Source: Motiliproteus sp. SC1-56 (GTDB lineage Bacteria > Pseudomonadota > Gammaproteobacteria > Pseudomonadales > Balneatricaceae). From it: a stretch of DNA of 64,000 nt. The notes beneath the pieces are model-generated. The model worked only from the letters and a program-made list of their open reading frames with translations, did no database searches and was not told the origin of the DNA. The translations under genes and the position numbers were made by a program. The DNA lies in NCBI RefSeq assembly GCF_017309075.1, contig NZ_JAEMGS010000003.1:186001-250000 (forward strand), written 5' to 3'. Below are positions 29,055 through 37,749 of this stretch, one piece after another (positions within the stretch are counted from its first letter, which is position 1; each line of letters starts with the position of its first letter).

Positions 29055-30182
29055 ATGGGCGATAGCAACTTTACCCTGGGTATCGAGGAGGAGTACCTGC
29101 TGGTTAACCGGGCCTCGCGGCAGCTCGCTGCCGATCCCCCCGAGGCCCTGTTCAAGGCCTGCGCCAAGGCCCTGCCCAACATGGTGACCCACGAGTTCCT
29201 CCGCGCCCAGATCGAGGTGGGCACCAAGGTCTGCCACAGCGTGCAGGAAGCGCGGGAGAACCTGGCCCACCTGCGCACCACCCTGGCCGAAATCGCCGAC
29301 GGTTACGGACTGGCAATCATCGCCGCCTCCAGCCACCCCTCCGCATTCTGGATCGAGCAGCAGCACACTCAGGCCGAGCGCTACGACAACCTGGCCGAGG
29401 ACCTGCAAGGCGTGGTGCGCCGACTGCTGACCTGCGGCATGCACGTGCATGTCGGTATCGCCGACAACGACCTGCGCATCGACCTGATGAATCAGGTGGT
29501 TTACTTCCTGCCTCACTTGCTGGCCCTGAGCACCTCCTCCCCGTTCTGGGGCGGTGACGACACCGGGCTCAAGTCCTACCGGCTCTCCGTGTTCAACGAG
29601 CTGCCGCGCACCGGGCTGCCGGACACCTTCCACAGCTACGCCGAGTACCAGCGGCACGTGGATGTACTGGTCCGCACGGGGTTGATCAAGGACGCCTCCA
29701 TGCTCTGGTGGGACGTGCGCCCCTCCAATCACTTCCCGACCCTGGAGATGCGGATCACCGACGTCTGCACCCGGCTGGACGACGCCATCTGCATCGCGGC
29801 GCTCTATCTGAGCACCCTGAAAATGCTCTACCAGCTGCGCCAGGACAACCAGCGCTGGCGCCAGTACTCCCCCATGCTGATCCAGGAGAACCGCTGGCGG
29901 GCCCAGCGCTACGGCATCGACGAGGGCATGATCGACTTCGGAGAGAGTAAAAAAGAAGCCTACAAGGAGCTGCTGGAGGAGTGGCTGACCCTGCTTACCG
30001 GGTCGGCCCGCGAGCTGGGCTGCCTCAAGGAGATACGACACGCCCGCCGGATTCTGCGCCGCGGCACCAGCGCCGACGCCCAGCGACGGGTTTACCGCCA
30101 GGCCCAGTCGCGCTCGGGCTCCCACGACGAGGGGATGCGCAAAGTGGTGGACTGGCTGATGAAAGAGACCCTGCGCGTGTAG
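29055..30182 (+). CDS. Carboxylate-amine ligase of the YbdK/GCS2 family
   Basis: This 375-residue protein is a glutamine-synthetase-fold ligase: FTLGIEEEYLLVNR at the start, HEFLRAQIEVGT, TCGMHVHVGI, SSPFWGGDDTGLKSYR, WWDVRPSNHFPTLEMRITD and a late ENRWRAQRYG. Family members join a carboxylate to an amine with ATP; the E. coli homolog has weak glutamate-cysteine ligase activity. ATG 29055 is chosen because the conserved core starts right after it; a GTG five codons earlier (29040) is also possible. It is coupled to the amidohydrolase gene upstream. The natural substrates are unknown. Confidence 0.88.
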   Translation: MGDSNFTLGIEEEYLLVNRASRQLAADPPEALFKACAKALPNMVTHEFLRAQIEVGTKVCHSVQEARENLAHLRTTLAEIADGYGLAIIAASSHPSAFWIEQQHTQAERYDNLAEDLQGVVRRLLTCGMHVHVGIADNDLRIDLMNQVVYFLPHLLALSTSSPFWGGDDTGLKSYRLSVFNELPRTGLPDTFHSYAEYQRHVDVLVRTGLIKDASMLWWDVRPSNHFPTLEMRITDVCTRLDDAICIAALYLSTLKMLYQLRQDNQRWRQYSPMLIQENRWRAQRYGIDEGMIDFGESKKEAYKELLEEWLTLLTGSARELGCLKEIRHARRILRRGTSADAQRRVYRQAQSRSGSHDEGMRKVVDWLMKETLRV

Positions 30183-30193
30183 CCCCCCCCCCC
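30183..30193 (+). repeat. Poly-C tract of 11 bases
   Basis: A run of eleven C directly follows the TAG stop of the ligase gene. It is the longest homopolymer I see in the window. Its place outside any CDS means length changes would not alter a protein. Confidence 0.85.
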
Positions 30194-30411
30194 GCTGTAA
30201 AAACATTGTAAAACCGAAAAAGCCAGCAACCATCGGCCCCCGAGCGCTGTCCAACCCATATAAGGGGCGTTTATCCCGCTATAAGTTGCGGATTTGCCTG
30301 AAAAAAGCCAACTACAATAAAAAGGTGGCGCGACCAGGCCCGGGAGACGCCAGGTCGGAAATGGAGCTTTCCAATCAGCCCCGGCCTTATGAGCTTTAAA
30401 GGTGATTGATT
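30194..30411 (+). promoter_or_regulatory. Leader/promoter region of prkA
   Basis: This 218-base region is more AT-rich than the genes around it. It holds CTACAAT at 30312-30318, a -10-like element whose leading C is favoured by sigma-S RNA polymerase, without a good -35. The prkA (yeaG) operon is sigma-S-dependent in enterics, so a stress promoter here is plausible but not proven. AAAGGTG precedes the prkA start. Confidence 0.4.
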
Positions 30412-32334
30412 ATGAATATATTCAGCAACTATCAGAATCGATACGAAGCGACTCAGGAGGAGGAACTGAGTCTCCAGGAGTATCTGGAGCTCTGCAAGCA
30501 AGACCCGAGTGTCTATGCCAGCGCCGCTGAGCGGATGCTGGCCGCGATTGGCGAACCCGAACTGGTGGACACCGCCCGCGACCCCAGGATGAGCCGTATC
30601 TTTTCTAATAAGCTGATCAAGCGCTACCCCTCCTTCAAGGAGTTCTACGGCATGGAGGAGTGCATCGAGCAGATCGTCTCCTACTTCAGGCACGCCGCCC
30701 AGGGACTGGAGGAGAAAAAACAGATCCTGTACCTGCTGGGGCCTGTGGGCGGCGGTAAATCCTCCCTGGCCGAACGGCTCAAGGAGCTGATGGAGCGGAT
30801 TCCCTTTTATGCCATCAAGGGCTCGCCGGTCAACGAATCACCCCTGGGGCTGTTCAACCCGGAGGAGGACGCCACCATCCTGCAGGAGGAGTACGGCATT
30901 CCCCGCCGCTACCTCAGCGGCGTCATGTCCCCCTGGGCGGTCAAACGCCTGCACGAGTTCAAGGGCGACATCAGCAAGTTCCGGGTGGTGAAGCTGTACC
31001 CCTCGATCCTGGACCAGATTGCCGTGGCCAAAACCGAGCCCGGCGACGAAAACAACCAGGACATCTCCTCCCTGGTGGGTAAGGTGGATATCCGCATGCT
31101 GGAGGATTTCGCCCAGCACGACCCCGACGCCTACAGCTTCTCCGGGGGACTGTGCAAAGCCAACCAGGGTATCCTGGAATTCGTGGAGATGTTCAAGGCG
31201 CCCATCAAGGTGCTACACCCGCTGCTGACCGCTACCCAGGAAGGTAACTACAACAGCACCGAGGGAATGGGCTCGATCCCCTTCGAGGGGGTGATACTGG
31301 CCCACTCCAACGAGTCGGAATGGCAGACCTTCAAGAACAACAAGACCAACGAAGCCTTCATCGACCGGGTCTACATCGTCAAGGTGCCCTACTGCACCCG
31401 GGTTTCCGAGGAGATCCGGATCTACGAGAAGCTGCTGGAGCACAGCTCCCTGAACGAGTCCCCCTGCGCCCCGGACACCCTCAAGATGCTGGCCCAGTTT
31501 ACCGTGCTGTCGCGGATGAAAGAGCCGGAAAACTCCAGCCTCTACTCCAAGATGCGGGTTTACGACGGCGAGAACCTGAAGGACACCGATCCCAAGGCCA
31601 AGTCGATCCAGGAGTACAAGGACAACGCTGGGGTCAACGAGGGGATGGACGGCCTCTCCACCCGCTTCGCCTTCAAGATCCTCTCCAAGGTGTTCAACTT
31701 CGACCCCTCGGAGGTGGCCGCCAACCCGGTGCACCTGCTCTACGTGCTCGAGAAGGAGGTGGAGCAGCAGCAGTTCCCACAGGAGCTGCAGGACAAGTAC
31801 ATCCGCTTTATCAAGGAGTTCCTGGCGCCCAAGTATATCGAGTTCCTGGGTAAGGAGATCCAGACCGCGTACCTGGAGTCCTACTCCGAATACGGCCAGA
31901 ACATTTTCGATCGCTACGTGACCTACGCCGACTTCTGGATCCAGGACCAGGAATACCGTGACCCCGAGACCGGCGATATTCTGGACCGCACCGCCATCAA
32001 CGAAGAGCTGGAGAAGATCGAGAAGCCGGCGGGGATCAGTAACCCCAAGGACTTCCGCCACGAGATCGTCAACTTCGTACTGCGGGCCCGGGCCAACAAC
32101 AACGGCAAGAACCCCTCGTGGCTCAGCTACGAGAAGATGCGCTCGGTGATCGAGAAGAAGATGTTCTCCAACACCGAGGACCTGTTGCCGGTGATCTCGT
32201 TCAACGCCAAGGCCTCCTCCGAAGACAAGAACAAGCACGAGGAGTTCGTCAAGCGGATGATCGAACGCGGTTACACTGAAAAGCAGGTACGCCTGCTCTC
32301 AGAGTGGTACATACGCGTACGTAAGTCCCAGTAA
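30412..32334 (+). CDS. prkA: PrkA (YeaG) serine protein kinase
   Basis: The 640-residue protein has the PrkA AAA domain with Walker A GPVGGGKS at 110-117 and an Asn-rich sensor region ([22 protein letters not shown]). The C-terminal PrkA kinase-like domain begins around residue 400. ATG 30412 is chosen with AAAGGTG ahead; a TTG two codons earlier is an alternative. It is the first gene of prkA-yeaH-ycgB. The E. coli homologs YeaG and YeaH respond to nitrogen starvation and stationary phase, and PrkA homologs in Bacillus influence sporulation. The target of the kinase is unknown in this organism. Confidence 0.96.
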   Translation: MNIFSNYQNRYEATQEEELSLQEYLELCKQDPSVYASAAERMLAAIGEPELVDTARDPRMSRIFSNKLIKRYPSFKEFYGMEECIEQIVSYFRHAAQGLEEKKQILYLLGPVGGGKSSLAERLKELMERIPFYAIKGSPVNESPLGLFNPEEDATILQEEYGIPRRYLSGVMSPWAVKRLHEFKGDISKFRVVKLYPSILDQIAVAKTEPGDENNQDISSLVGKVDIRMLEDFAQHDPDAYSFSGGLCKANQGILEFVEMFKAPIKVLHPLLTATQEGNYNSTEGMGSIPFEGVILAHSNESEWQTFKNNKTNEAFIDRVYIVKVPYCTRVSEEIRIYEKLLEHSSLNESPCAPDTLKMLAQFTVLSRMKEPENSSLYSKMRVYDGENLKDTDPKAKSIQEYKDNAGVNEGMDGLSTRFAFKILSKVFNFDPSEVAANPVHLLYVLEKEVEQQQFPQELQDKYIRFIKEFLAPKYIEFLGKEIQTAYLESYSEYGQNIFDRYVTYADFWIQDQEYRDPETGDILDRTAINEELEKIEKPAGISNPKDFRHEIVNFVLRARANNNGKNPSWLSYEKMRSVIEKKMFSNTEDLLPVISFNAKASSEDKNKHEEFVKRMIERGYTEKQVRLLSEWYIRVRKSQ

Positions 32335-32369
32335 GCGAAGGTCCCGATAAGCGACTCAGGAGTTACCCG

Positions 32370-33653
32370 ATGAGCTATATCATCGACCGACGCCTCAACG
32401 GCAAGAACAAGAGTTCGGTGAACCGGCAGCGGTTTCTGCGCCGTTACCGCAACCACATCAAAAAGGCGGTATCGGACGCGGTCAAGCAGCGCAGCATCAC
32501 CGACCTTGAGAGCGGCTCGGAAATCACCATTCCCAGCCGCGACCTCTCCGAGCCTGTGTTTCACCACGGGCCCGGCGGGGTGAATACCCGGGTCTTTCCC
32601 GGCAACAAGGAGTTTGTGCCCGGCGACGAGATCCAGCGACCCCGGGGGGGCGGCGCCGGCGGCGGTGGCGGCAAGGCCAGCAACAGCGGCGAGGGCGAGG
32701 ACGAGTTTGTCTTCCAGATCGATCGCGACGAGTTCCTGGAGTTTCTCTTCGAGGACCTCGAGCTGCCCCACATGGTCAAGAAACAGCTCGCCGACAGCAG
32801 CGACTACAAGACGGTGCAGGCGGGCTTTACCAACCAGGGCAACCCCGAACGGCTCAATATCGTGCGCTCCCTGCGCGGCGCCCATGCCCGGCGCATCGCC
32901 CTCTCGGGCAGCAGCCGGCGCCAGATCAAGGCCTTGGAACGGGAAAAGGCGGAGCTGCTCGAGCAGCCCGCCGACGACGCCCGGGACATCCGCCTGGCCG
33001 ATATCGACGAGGAGCTGGAGCTGTTGCGGGCCAAGGTCAGCCGCATGCCCTTCCTGGACACCTTTGACCTCAAGTTCAACAACCTGATCAAGACTCCGGT
33101 GCCCAGCTCCAAGGCGGTCATGTTCTGTGTGATGGACGTCTCGGGATCCATGACCCAGAGCATCAAGGACATGGCCAAGCGCTTTTTCCTGCTGCTATAC
33201 ATGTTCCTCAAACGCGCCTACAAGCGCATCGACGTGGTGTTTATCCGCCACCACACCCAGGCCAAGGAGGTCGACGAGGAGGAGTTTTTCTACTCCCGGG
33301 AGACCGGCGGCACCATCGTTTCCAGCGCCATCGCCCTGACCGCCGAGGTTATCGAGGCGCGCTACCCCCCGGGGGACTGGAACATCTACGTGGCCCAGGC
33401 CTCCGATGGCGACAACTGGGATGGCGATTCCGACGCCTGCCGGGACCTACTGCTGGAGCGGATCATGCCCAAGGTGCAGTACTTTTCCTACGTGGAGATC
33501 ACCACCGGAGAGCACCAGAACCTCTGGTTCGAATACGAACGGGTGCGTGAAGCCTTTCCGGATGTGTTCGCCATGGAGAAGATCGAAACCGTCGGGGATA
33601 TCTACCCCGTGTTCCGCGAACTCTTCTCCCGCCGCGAACAACGGACGGGGTAG
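32370..33653 (+). CDS. yeaH: YeaH/DUF444 protein with von Willebrand A-like domain
   Basis: The 427-residue protein begins with the DUF444 signature ([24 protein letters not shown]). It has a glycine-rich low-complexity stretch near residues 92-103 ([11 protein letters not shown]). Its C-terminal half is a vWA-like domain with a MIDAS DxSxS at Asp256-Ser260 (MDVSGSM), and [14 protein letters not shown] later. It starts 35 bases after prkA. VWA proteins paired with AAA proteins often act as a chaperone-like two-part system; here PrkA would be the AAA partner, which is inference from the pairing. Confidence 0.95.
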   Translation: MSYIIDRRLNGKNKSSVNRQRFLRRYRNHIKKAVSDAVKQRSITDLESGSEITIPSRDLSEPVFHHGPGGVNTRVFPGNKEFVPGDEIQRPRGGGAGGGGGKASNSGEGEDEFVFQIDRDEFLEFLFEDLELPHMVKKQLADSSDYKTVQAGFTNQGNPERLNIVRSLRGAHARRIALSGSSRRQIKALEREKAELLEQPADDARDIRLADIDEELELLRAKVSRMPFLDTFDLKFNNLIKTPVPSSKAVMFCVMDVSGSMTQSIKDMAKRFFLLLYMFLKRAYKRIDVVFIRHHTQAKEVDEEEFFYSRETGGTIVSSAIALTAEVIEARYPPGDWNIYVAQASDGDNWDGDSDACRDLLLERIMPKVQYFSYVEITTGEHQNLWFEYERVREAFPDVFAMEKIETVGDIYPVFRELFSRREQRTG

Positions 33654-33779
33654 TGCACTGAAGATGACCGCGACCCTTTACCTGGCGCTGTCACCTGGCT
33701 GTTCCCCCGCGGTACGGCCGGGGTCCTGGGGAGGGGTTCTCCCCCGGGCGAGGCGCCCGCTTCATACCCAGGAGGTACG

Positions 33780-35300
33780 ATGAATCAACCGATCTCCACA
33801 GGCTCGGAGTGGACCTTCGAGCTTCTGGAAGCTTACGATCAAGCCATCGCCAAGGAGGCGGAAAGGTTCAAACTCGACACCTATCCCAACCAGATCGAGG
33901 TGATCACCTCCGAGCAGATGATGGATGCCTATTCCTCGGTGGGCATGCCCCTCAACTACCACCACTGGTCCTTCGGCAAGCAGTTCGTCAATACGCAACA
34001 GAATTACCGGCGCGGCCACATGGGCCTGGCCTACGAGATCGTCATCAACTCCTCGCCGAGCATCGCCTACCTGATGGAGGAGAACACCATGACCATGCAG
34101 GCGCTGGTCATCGCCCACGCCTGTTACGGCCACAACTCCTTTTTCAAGGGCAACTACCTGTTCCGCACCTGGACCAACGCCAGCGCCATCATCGACTACC
34201 TGCTCTTCGCCAAGCACTACATCGCCGAATGCGAAGAGCGCTACGGTATCGACGAAGTGGAGAAGCTGCTGGACTCCTGCCACGCGCTGATGAATTACGG
34301 CGTCAACCGCTACAAGCGACCACACCCGATCTCCGCCGAGGAAGAGCGTAAGCGGCAGAAAAAGCGCAGCGAAATCCTGCAGCAGCAGGTCAACGCCCTC
34401 TGGGACACCATTCCCAAGAAGCATGCAGATGAGGACGAGACCCGTCCCAAGTACCCCCGCTACCCCAAGGAGCCGGAGGAGAACATCCTCTACTTCATGG
34501 AGAAAAATGCCCCCCTGCTGGAGCCTTGGCAACGGGAAGTGATCCGCATCGTGCGAAAAATCGCCCAGTACTTCTATCCCCAGAAACAGACCCAGGTGAT
34601 GAACGAGGGCTGGGCTTCGTTCTGGCACTACACCCTGTTACACGCCCTCTACGAGAAAAACCTGGTCACCGACGGGTTCATGATGGAGTTCCTCCACTCC
34701 CACTCCAGCGTCATCTACCAGCCCCCCTACGACAGCCCCTACTACAGCGGCATCAATCCCTATACCCTGGGCTACAACATGTACCAGGACATCAAGCGCA
34801 TCTGCGAAAACCCCACCGACGAGGACCGGGAGTGGTTTCCGGAGATCGCCGGGGCCGACTGGCTGGATACGCTCCACGAAGCGATGCGCAACTACAAGGA
34901 CGAGAGCTTTATTCAGCAGTTCCTGTCACCAAGGCTAATGCGCGAGCTGCACCTGTTCACCGTTCTGGATGATGAGAAACGCAGCAACCTGGTGGTCTCG
35001 GCGATTCACGACGAGAGCGGCTACCGGGAAGTGCGGCGCAACCTGGCCGAGCAGTACAACCTGGGTACCCGCGAGCCCAACATTCAGGTCTACAGCGTCA
35101 ACGTACGCGGAGACCGCTCACTGACCCTGCGCCACTTCCAGCACAATGACCGCCCCCTTGGGGAAAGCACCGAGGAGATGTTGCGCCACGTGCACAGGCT
35201 TTGGGGGTTTGATGTGCGCCTGGAGTCGGTCAAGGGAGATGAGGTAGTGAAGACTTTCCACTGCCCGCCCCGACCAGAAAGCCCGGGAATTGCTCACTAG
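33780..35300 (+). CDS. ycgB: SpoVR family protein YcgB
   Basis: This 506-residue protein matches the SpoVR/YcgB family: YPNQIEVITSEQMMDAYSS, PLNYHHWSFGKQF, AYEIVINSSPSIAYLMEEN, HACYGHNSFFKGNYLFR, QVMNEGWASFWH and YYSGINPYTLGYNMYQDI. The several His/Glu motifs (HACYGHN, NEGWASFWHY) suggest a metal site. It follows yeaH after 126 bases and an AGGAGG site. In E. coli this gene is elsewhere, but in many Proteobacteria it completes a prkA-yeaH-ycgB operon. It is needed for cortex formation in Bacillus; its role in non-sporing bacteria is not known. Confidence 0.96.
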   Translation: MNQPISTGSEWTFELLEAYDQAIAKEAERFKLDTYPNQIEVITSEQMMDAYSSVGMPLNYHHWSFGKQFVNTQQNYRRGHMGLAYEIVINSSPSIAYLMEENTMTMQALVIAHACYGHNSFFKGNYLFRTWTNASAIIDYLLFAKHYIAECEERYGIDEVEKLLDSCHALMNYGVNRYKRPHPISAEEERKRQKKRSEILQQQVNALWDTIPKKHADEDETRPKYPRYPKEPEENILYFMEKNAPLLEPWQREVIRIVRKIAQYFYPQKQTQVMNEGWASFWHYTLLHALYEKNLVTDGFMMEFLHSHSSVIYQPPYDSPYYSGINPYTLGYNMYQDIKRICENPTDEDREWFPEIAGADWLDTLHEAMRNYKDESFIQQFLSPRLMRELHLFTVLDDEKRSNLVVSAIHDESGYREVRRNLAEQYNLGTREPNIQVYSVNVRGDRSLTLRHFQHNDRPLGESTEEMLRHVHRLWGFDVRLESVKGDEVVKTFHCPPRPESPGIAH

Positions 35301-35370
35301 CCCCTCGTTCATACAGCCCGCCTGAAAATTGGCCATAAACGCCGGGGCTGCGGTAGAAACAGGCACCCAC

Positions 35371-35395
35371 GACCGGCGCCCTCGGGGCGCCGGTC
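35371..35395. terminator. Strong GC hairpin between convergent ycgB and small-protein gene
   Basis: GACCGGCGCCC and GGGCGCCGGTC form a perfect 11-bp stem with a 3-base loop, 71 bases past ycgB and 7 bases before the end of the convergent gene. It lacks T-tracts, so it may block transcription weakly or protect 3' ends. Confidence 0.6.
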
Positions 35396-35401
35396 GCCGG
35401 C

Positions 35402-35671
35402 TCAGGACTCCATCCCCGGTTCTCCCACCATCTCCTCGTAGGCATGGGACGGCTGCAGCCTGACCGGGGTATTTTTCAGAAACTCGAACTGCTGCTTGGC
35501 TTCTCGGTAACTGTGAAAGCACAGGGGCTCGGCGGAGTCCCGCCGTTCAATGGTGTAGCCCGTGCCGTGAATCACCGCCTCGGCGGTATAAATATCCCCC
35601 TCGTTGGAGAGAATATTGATCGCCGAAACCCGTCCCTGCTGAGCCTCTTCGGTAAAATCGCTGTATTTCAT
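35402..35671 (-). CDS. Small conserved protein (possibly DUF6482)
   Basis: This 89-residue protein starts MKYSDFTEEAQQGRVSAINILSNEGDIYTAEAV. ATG 35671 is chosen because AGGAGG lies just ahead of it, though the frame runs on upstream. Its sequence suggests a small beta-rich domain followed by a helix (FHSYREAKQQFEFLKN). It resembles, from memory, the DUF6482 family of short gammaproteobacterial proteins; this I cannot confirm. It has no signal or membrane segment. It lies 71 bases downstream of the LasT-type methyltransferase gene on the same strand. Confidence 0.7.
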   Translation of the reverse strand: MKYSDFTEEAQQGRVSAINILSNEGDIYTAEAVIHGTGYTIERRDSAEPLCFHSYREAKQQFEFLKNTPVRLQPSHAYEEMVGEPGMES

Positions 35672-35742
35672 GGGCCGCCTCCTGGCCTGCCAAATGGATA
35701 GGCATGCGCCAAGGCCGATAGAGCCTTTACCTCGGCGGCCCA

Positions 35743-36444
35743 TTAGACCCCGTTGTTGTCCCGCAGTTTCCTTTCCAGGGCCGTACAGAGCGCGTGCAGG
35801 TAATGAATATCCTCAGCCTCCATCCTCACCAGCCGCGCCTGAACCCAGCCCCGCAGGTTGCTCTGCGCAGGCTGTTCCAGCAGATCCATCAGCGCCTCCA
35901 CCCGCCCCTTGAGCGCCTGCAGTTGTCCCGCCGGATTCTTAGCCGGCTTTGACGCCGCCGCCCCGGGACTCAGCCCGGACAAGCAATAGGCGTAGAGCAT
36001 CACCGCCTGTGCCAAGTTGAGCGAGGGGTAGCTGACCGCCAGGGGAATCGAGGTAAGCAGATCGCAGCGGTCGAGCTCGGCATTGGACAGGCCTCGGTCC
36101 TCGCGGCCGAACAGCAACGCCACCCGCCCTGCCGTAGCGGCCTTTTCTCGCAGCAGCTCAGCAAGCGCCTCCGGCGGGTGGAGCTGACGCAGCCGCCCCC
36201 GGGGTTTGGCGCTGGTGCCGATCACCAGGTCCCGGTCCGCCAGGGCCGCTTCCAGGGTCGGAAAGGTCTCGATATTATCCAGCAGATCCGCGGATCCGTG
36301 GGCCAGCCAGCGCGCCTCCGGGGCCTGCTGGACCGCGCTGTTGACGACCCGCGGCGGACCAAACCCCATGGTCTTCAGGGCGCGGCAGGCGGCACCGGCA
36401 TTCTCCGGTACCTGGGGTTCGAAAAGAATAAAACTCAAGTCCAT
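35743..36444 (-). CDS. LasT/YjtD-type SPOUT RNA methyltransferase
   Basis: The 233-residue SPOUT protein has the same three motifs as TrmJ: PENAGAACRALKTMGFG, LLFGREDRGLSNAEL and YPSLNLAQAVMLYAYCL. Its N-terminal ARWLAHGSADLLDNIETFPTLEAAL and short helical C-terminus (EDIHYLHALCTALERKL) match E. coli LasT (YjtD) better than TrmJ. It should 2'-O-methylate an RNA ribose, but the target of this subfamily is not settled. It faces the cytochrome oxidase genes divergently. Together with trmJ at 23380 it makes two SPOUT paralogs in this window. Confidence 0.85.
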   Translation of the reverse strand: MDLSFILFEPQVPENAGAACRALKTMGFGPPRVVNSAVQQAPEARWLAHGSADLLDNIETFPTLEAALADRDLVIGTSAKPRGRLRQLHPPEALAELLREKAATAGRVALLFGREDRGLSNAELDRCDLLTSIPLAVSYPSLNLAQAVMLYAYCLSGLSPGAAASKPAKNPAGQLQALKGRVEALMDLLEQPAQSNLRGWVQARLVRMEAEDIHYLHALCTALERKLRDNNGV

Positions 36445-36624
36445 GGTGCGTTACGCGCTCACCGTCATCGTTACGGGGAAGCGCACTATAGCACGCACCG
36501 TCGTGATACCGACCTGCACAACCTGAGCCTTCATCTATACTTGGCCTTAACTGACCAGAGCAGTAGGTCTTAAGTGCAGTCCAAACTTCCCGGGGCGAAA
36601 GCCCCACCGAGAAGGGGATGTGGG

Positions 36625-37746
36625 ATGAAGCCAGTTCATGGCGGGCTGTTATTTTTGGCGGCAGGGGCCAGCCCGCCCCTGCTCGCCGCCTGGGAGGTCA
36701 ACCTGCCCATCGGGGTGACCGCGATCAGCCGCTCGGTTCACGACCTGCATATGCTGATCTTCTGGGTCTGCGTGGCCATTGGGGTGGTCCTGTTTGGCAT
36801 CATGGGCTGGGCCCTGGTCAGGCACCGCAAATCCAAGGGCTTCAAACCACACAAGTTTCACGAACACCCGGGGCTGGAAGTACTCTGGACCCTGATCCCC
36901 GCCGCCATCCTGGTGTTTATGGCCATCCCCTCCGCCGCCACCCTGATCGAGATGTACGACCGCGACGAAGGCGATTTGACCGTACGCATCACCGGCTACC
37001 AGTGGAAGTGGCGCTACACCTACCTTGACGAAGAGATCGACTTCTTCAGCAACCTCAGCACCCCCCAGAACCAGATCAACAACCTGACGGAGAAGGGCGA
37101 CAACTACCTGCTGGAGGTGGACCGTCCGCTGGTGATTCCAGCCGGCAAGAAAGTCCGCTTTCTGCTCACCGCCAATGACGTGATCCACTCCTGGTGGGTG
37201 CCCGCCCTGGCGGTGAAGAAGGACGCCATTCCCGGCTTTATCAACGAAGCCTGGACCCGGGTGGACGAACCGGGAATCTACCGCGGCCAGTGCACGGAGC
37301 TTTGCGGCCGCCTGCACGGTTTCATGCCGGTGGTGGTAGAGGTCAAACCCGAGGCCGAGTACCAGCAGTGGGTGGCCGCGACCCGCGCCGAGGCTGAAGC
37401 CGCCAAGAGCGCCGCCCAGGCCAAAGACTGGACCCTGGCCGAGCTGATGGCGCGGGGCGAAACCGTCTACCAGCAAAGCTGCAGCGCCTGCCACCAGGCC
37501 GGGGGCGAAGGGGTACCCAACGTCTTCCCCGCCCTCAAGGGCAGCGCGGTGGTCACCGGCCCGATCGCGGAGCACATCGAGGTTGTCGCGTTCGGCAAGA
37601 CCAACACCGCCATGCAGGCTTTTGCCGACCAGCTCGGCGCAGTGGATCTGGCGGCGGTCATCACCTATGAGCGCAACGCCTGGGGTAACGACAGCGGCGA
37701 CCGGGTGACCCCGGCGCAGATCAACCAGGCCTTGGGTAAGGAGTAA
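36625..37746 (+). CDS. coxB: Cytochrome c oxidase subunit II with C-terminal cytochrome c domain
   Basis: The 373-residue protein has a signal peptide, two membrane helices (DLHMLIFWVCVAIGVVLFGIMGW; LEVLWTLIPAAILVFMAIP) and the CuA domain. CuA ligands are in CTELCGRLHGFM (Cys223, Cys227, His231) with the upstream His of HSWWVP. A cytochrome c domain follows with CSACH (Cys286-His290). ATG 36625 is chosen with AGGGG ahead, as the signal peptide begins there. It accepts electrons from soluble cytochrome c, relays them through its own heme to CuA and on to subunit I. First gene of the oxidase operon; coxA follows after three bases. Confidence 0.96.
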   Translation: MKPVHGGLLFLAAGASPPLLAAWEVNLPIGVTAISRSVHDLHMLIFWVCVAIGVVLFGIMGWALVRHRKSKGFKPHKFHEHPGLEVLWTLIPAAILVFMAIPSAATLIEMYDRDEGDLTVRITGYQWKWRYTYLDEEIDFFSNLSTPQNQINNLTEKGDNYLLEVDRPLVIPAGKKVRFLLTANDVIHSWWVPALAVKKDAIPGFINEAWTRVDEPGIYRGQCTELCGRLHGFMPVVVEVKPEAEYQQWVAATRAEAEAAKSAAQAKDWTLAELMARGETVYQQSCSACHQAGGEGVPNVFPALKGSAVVTGPIAEHIEVVAFGKTNTAMQAFADQLGAVDLAAVITYERNAWGNDSGDRVTPAQINQALGKE

Positions 37747-37749
37747 ATC

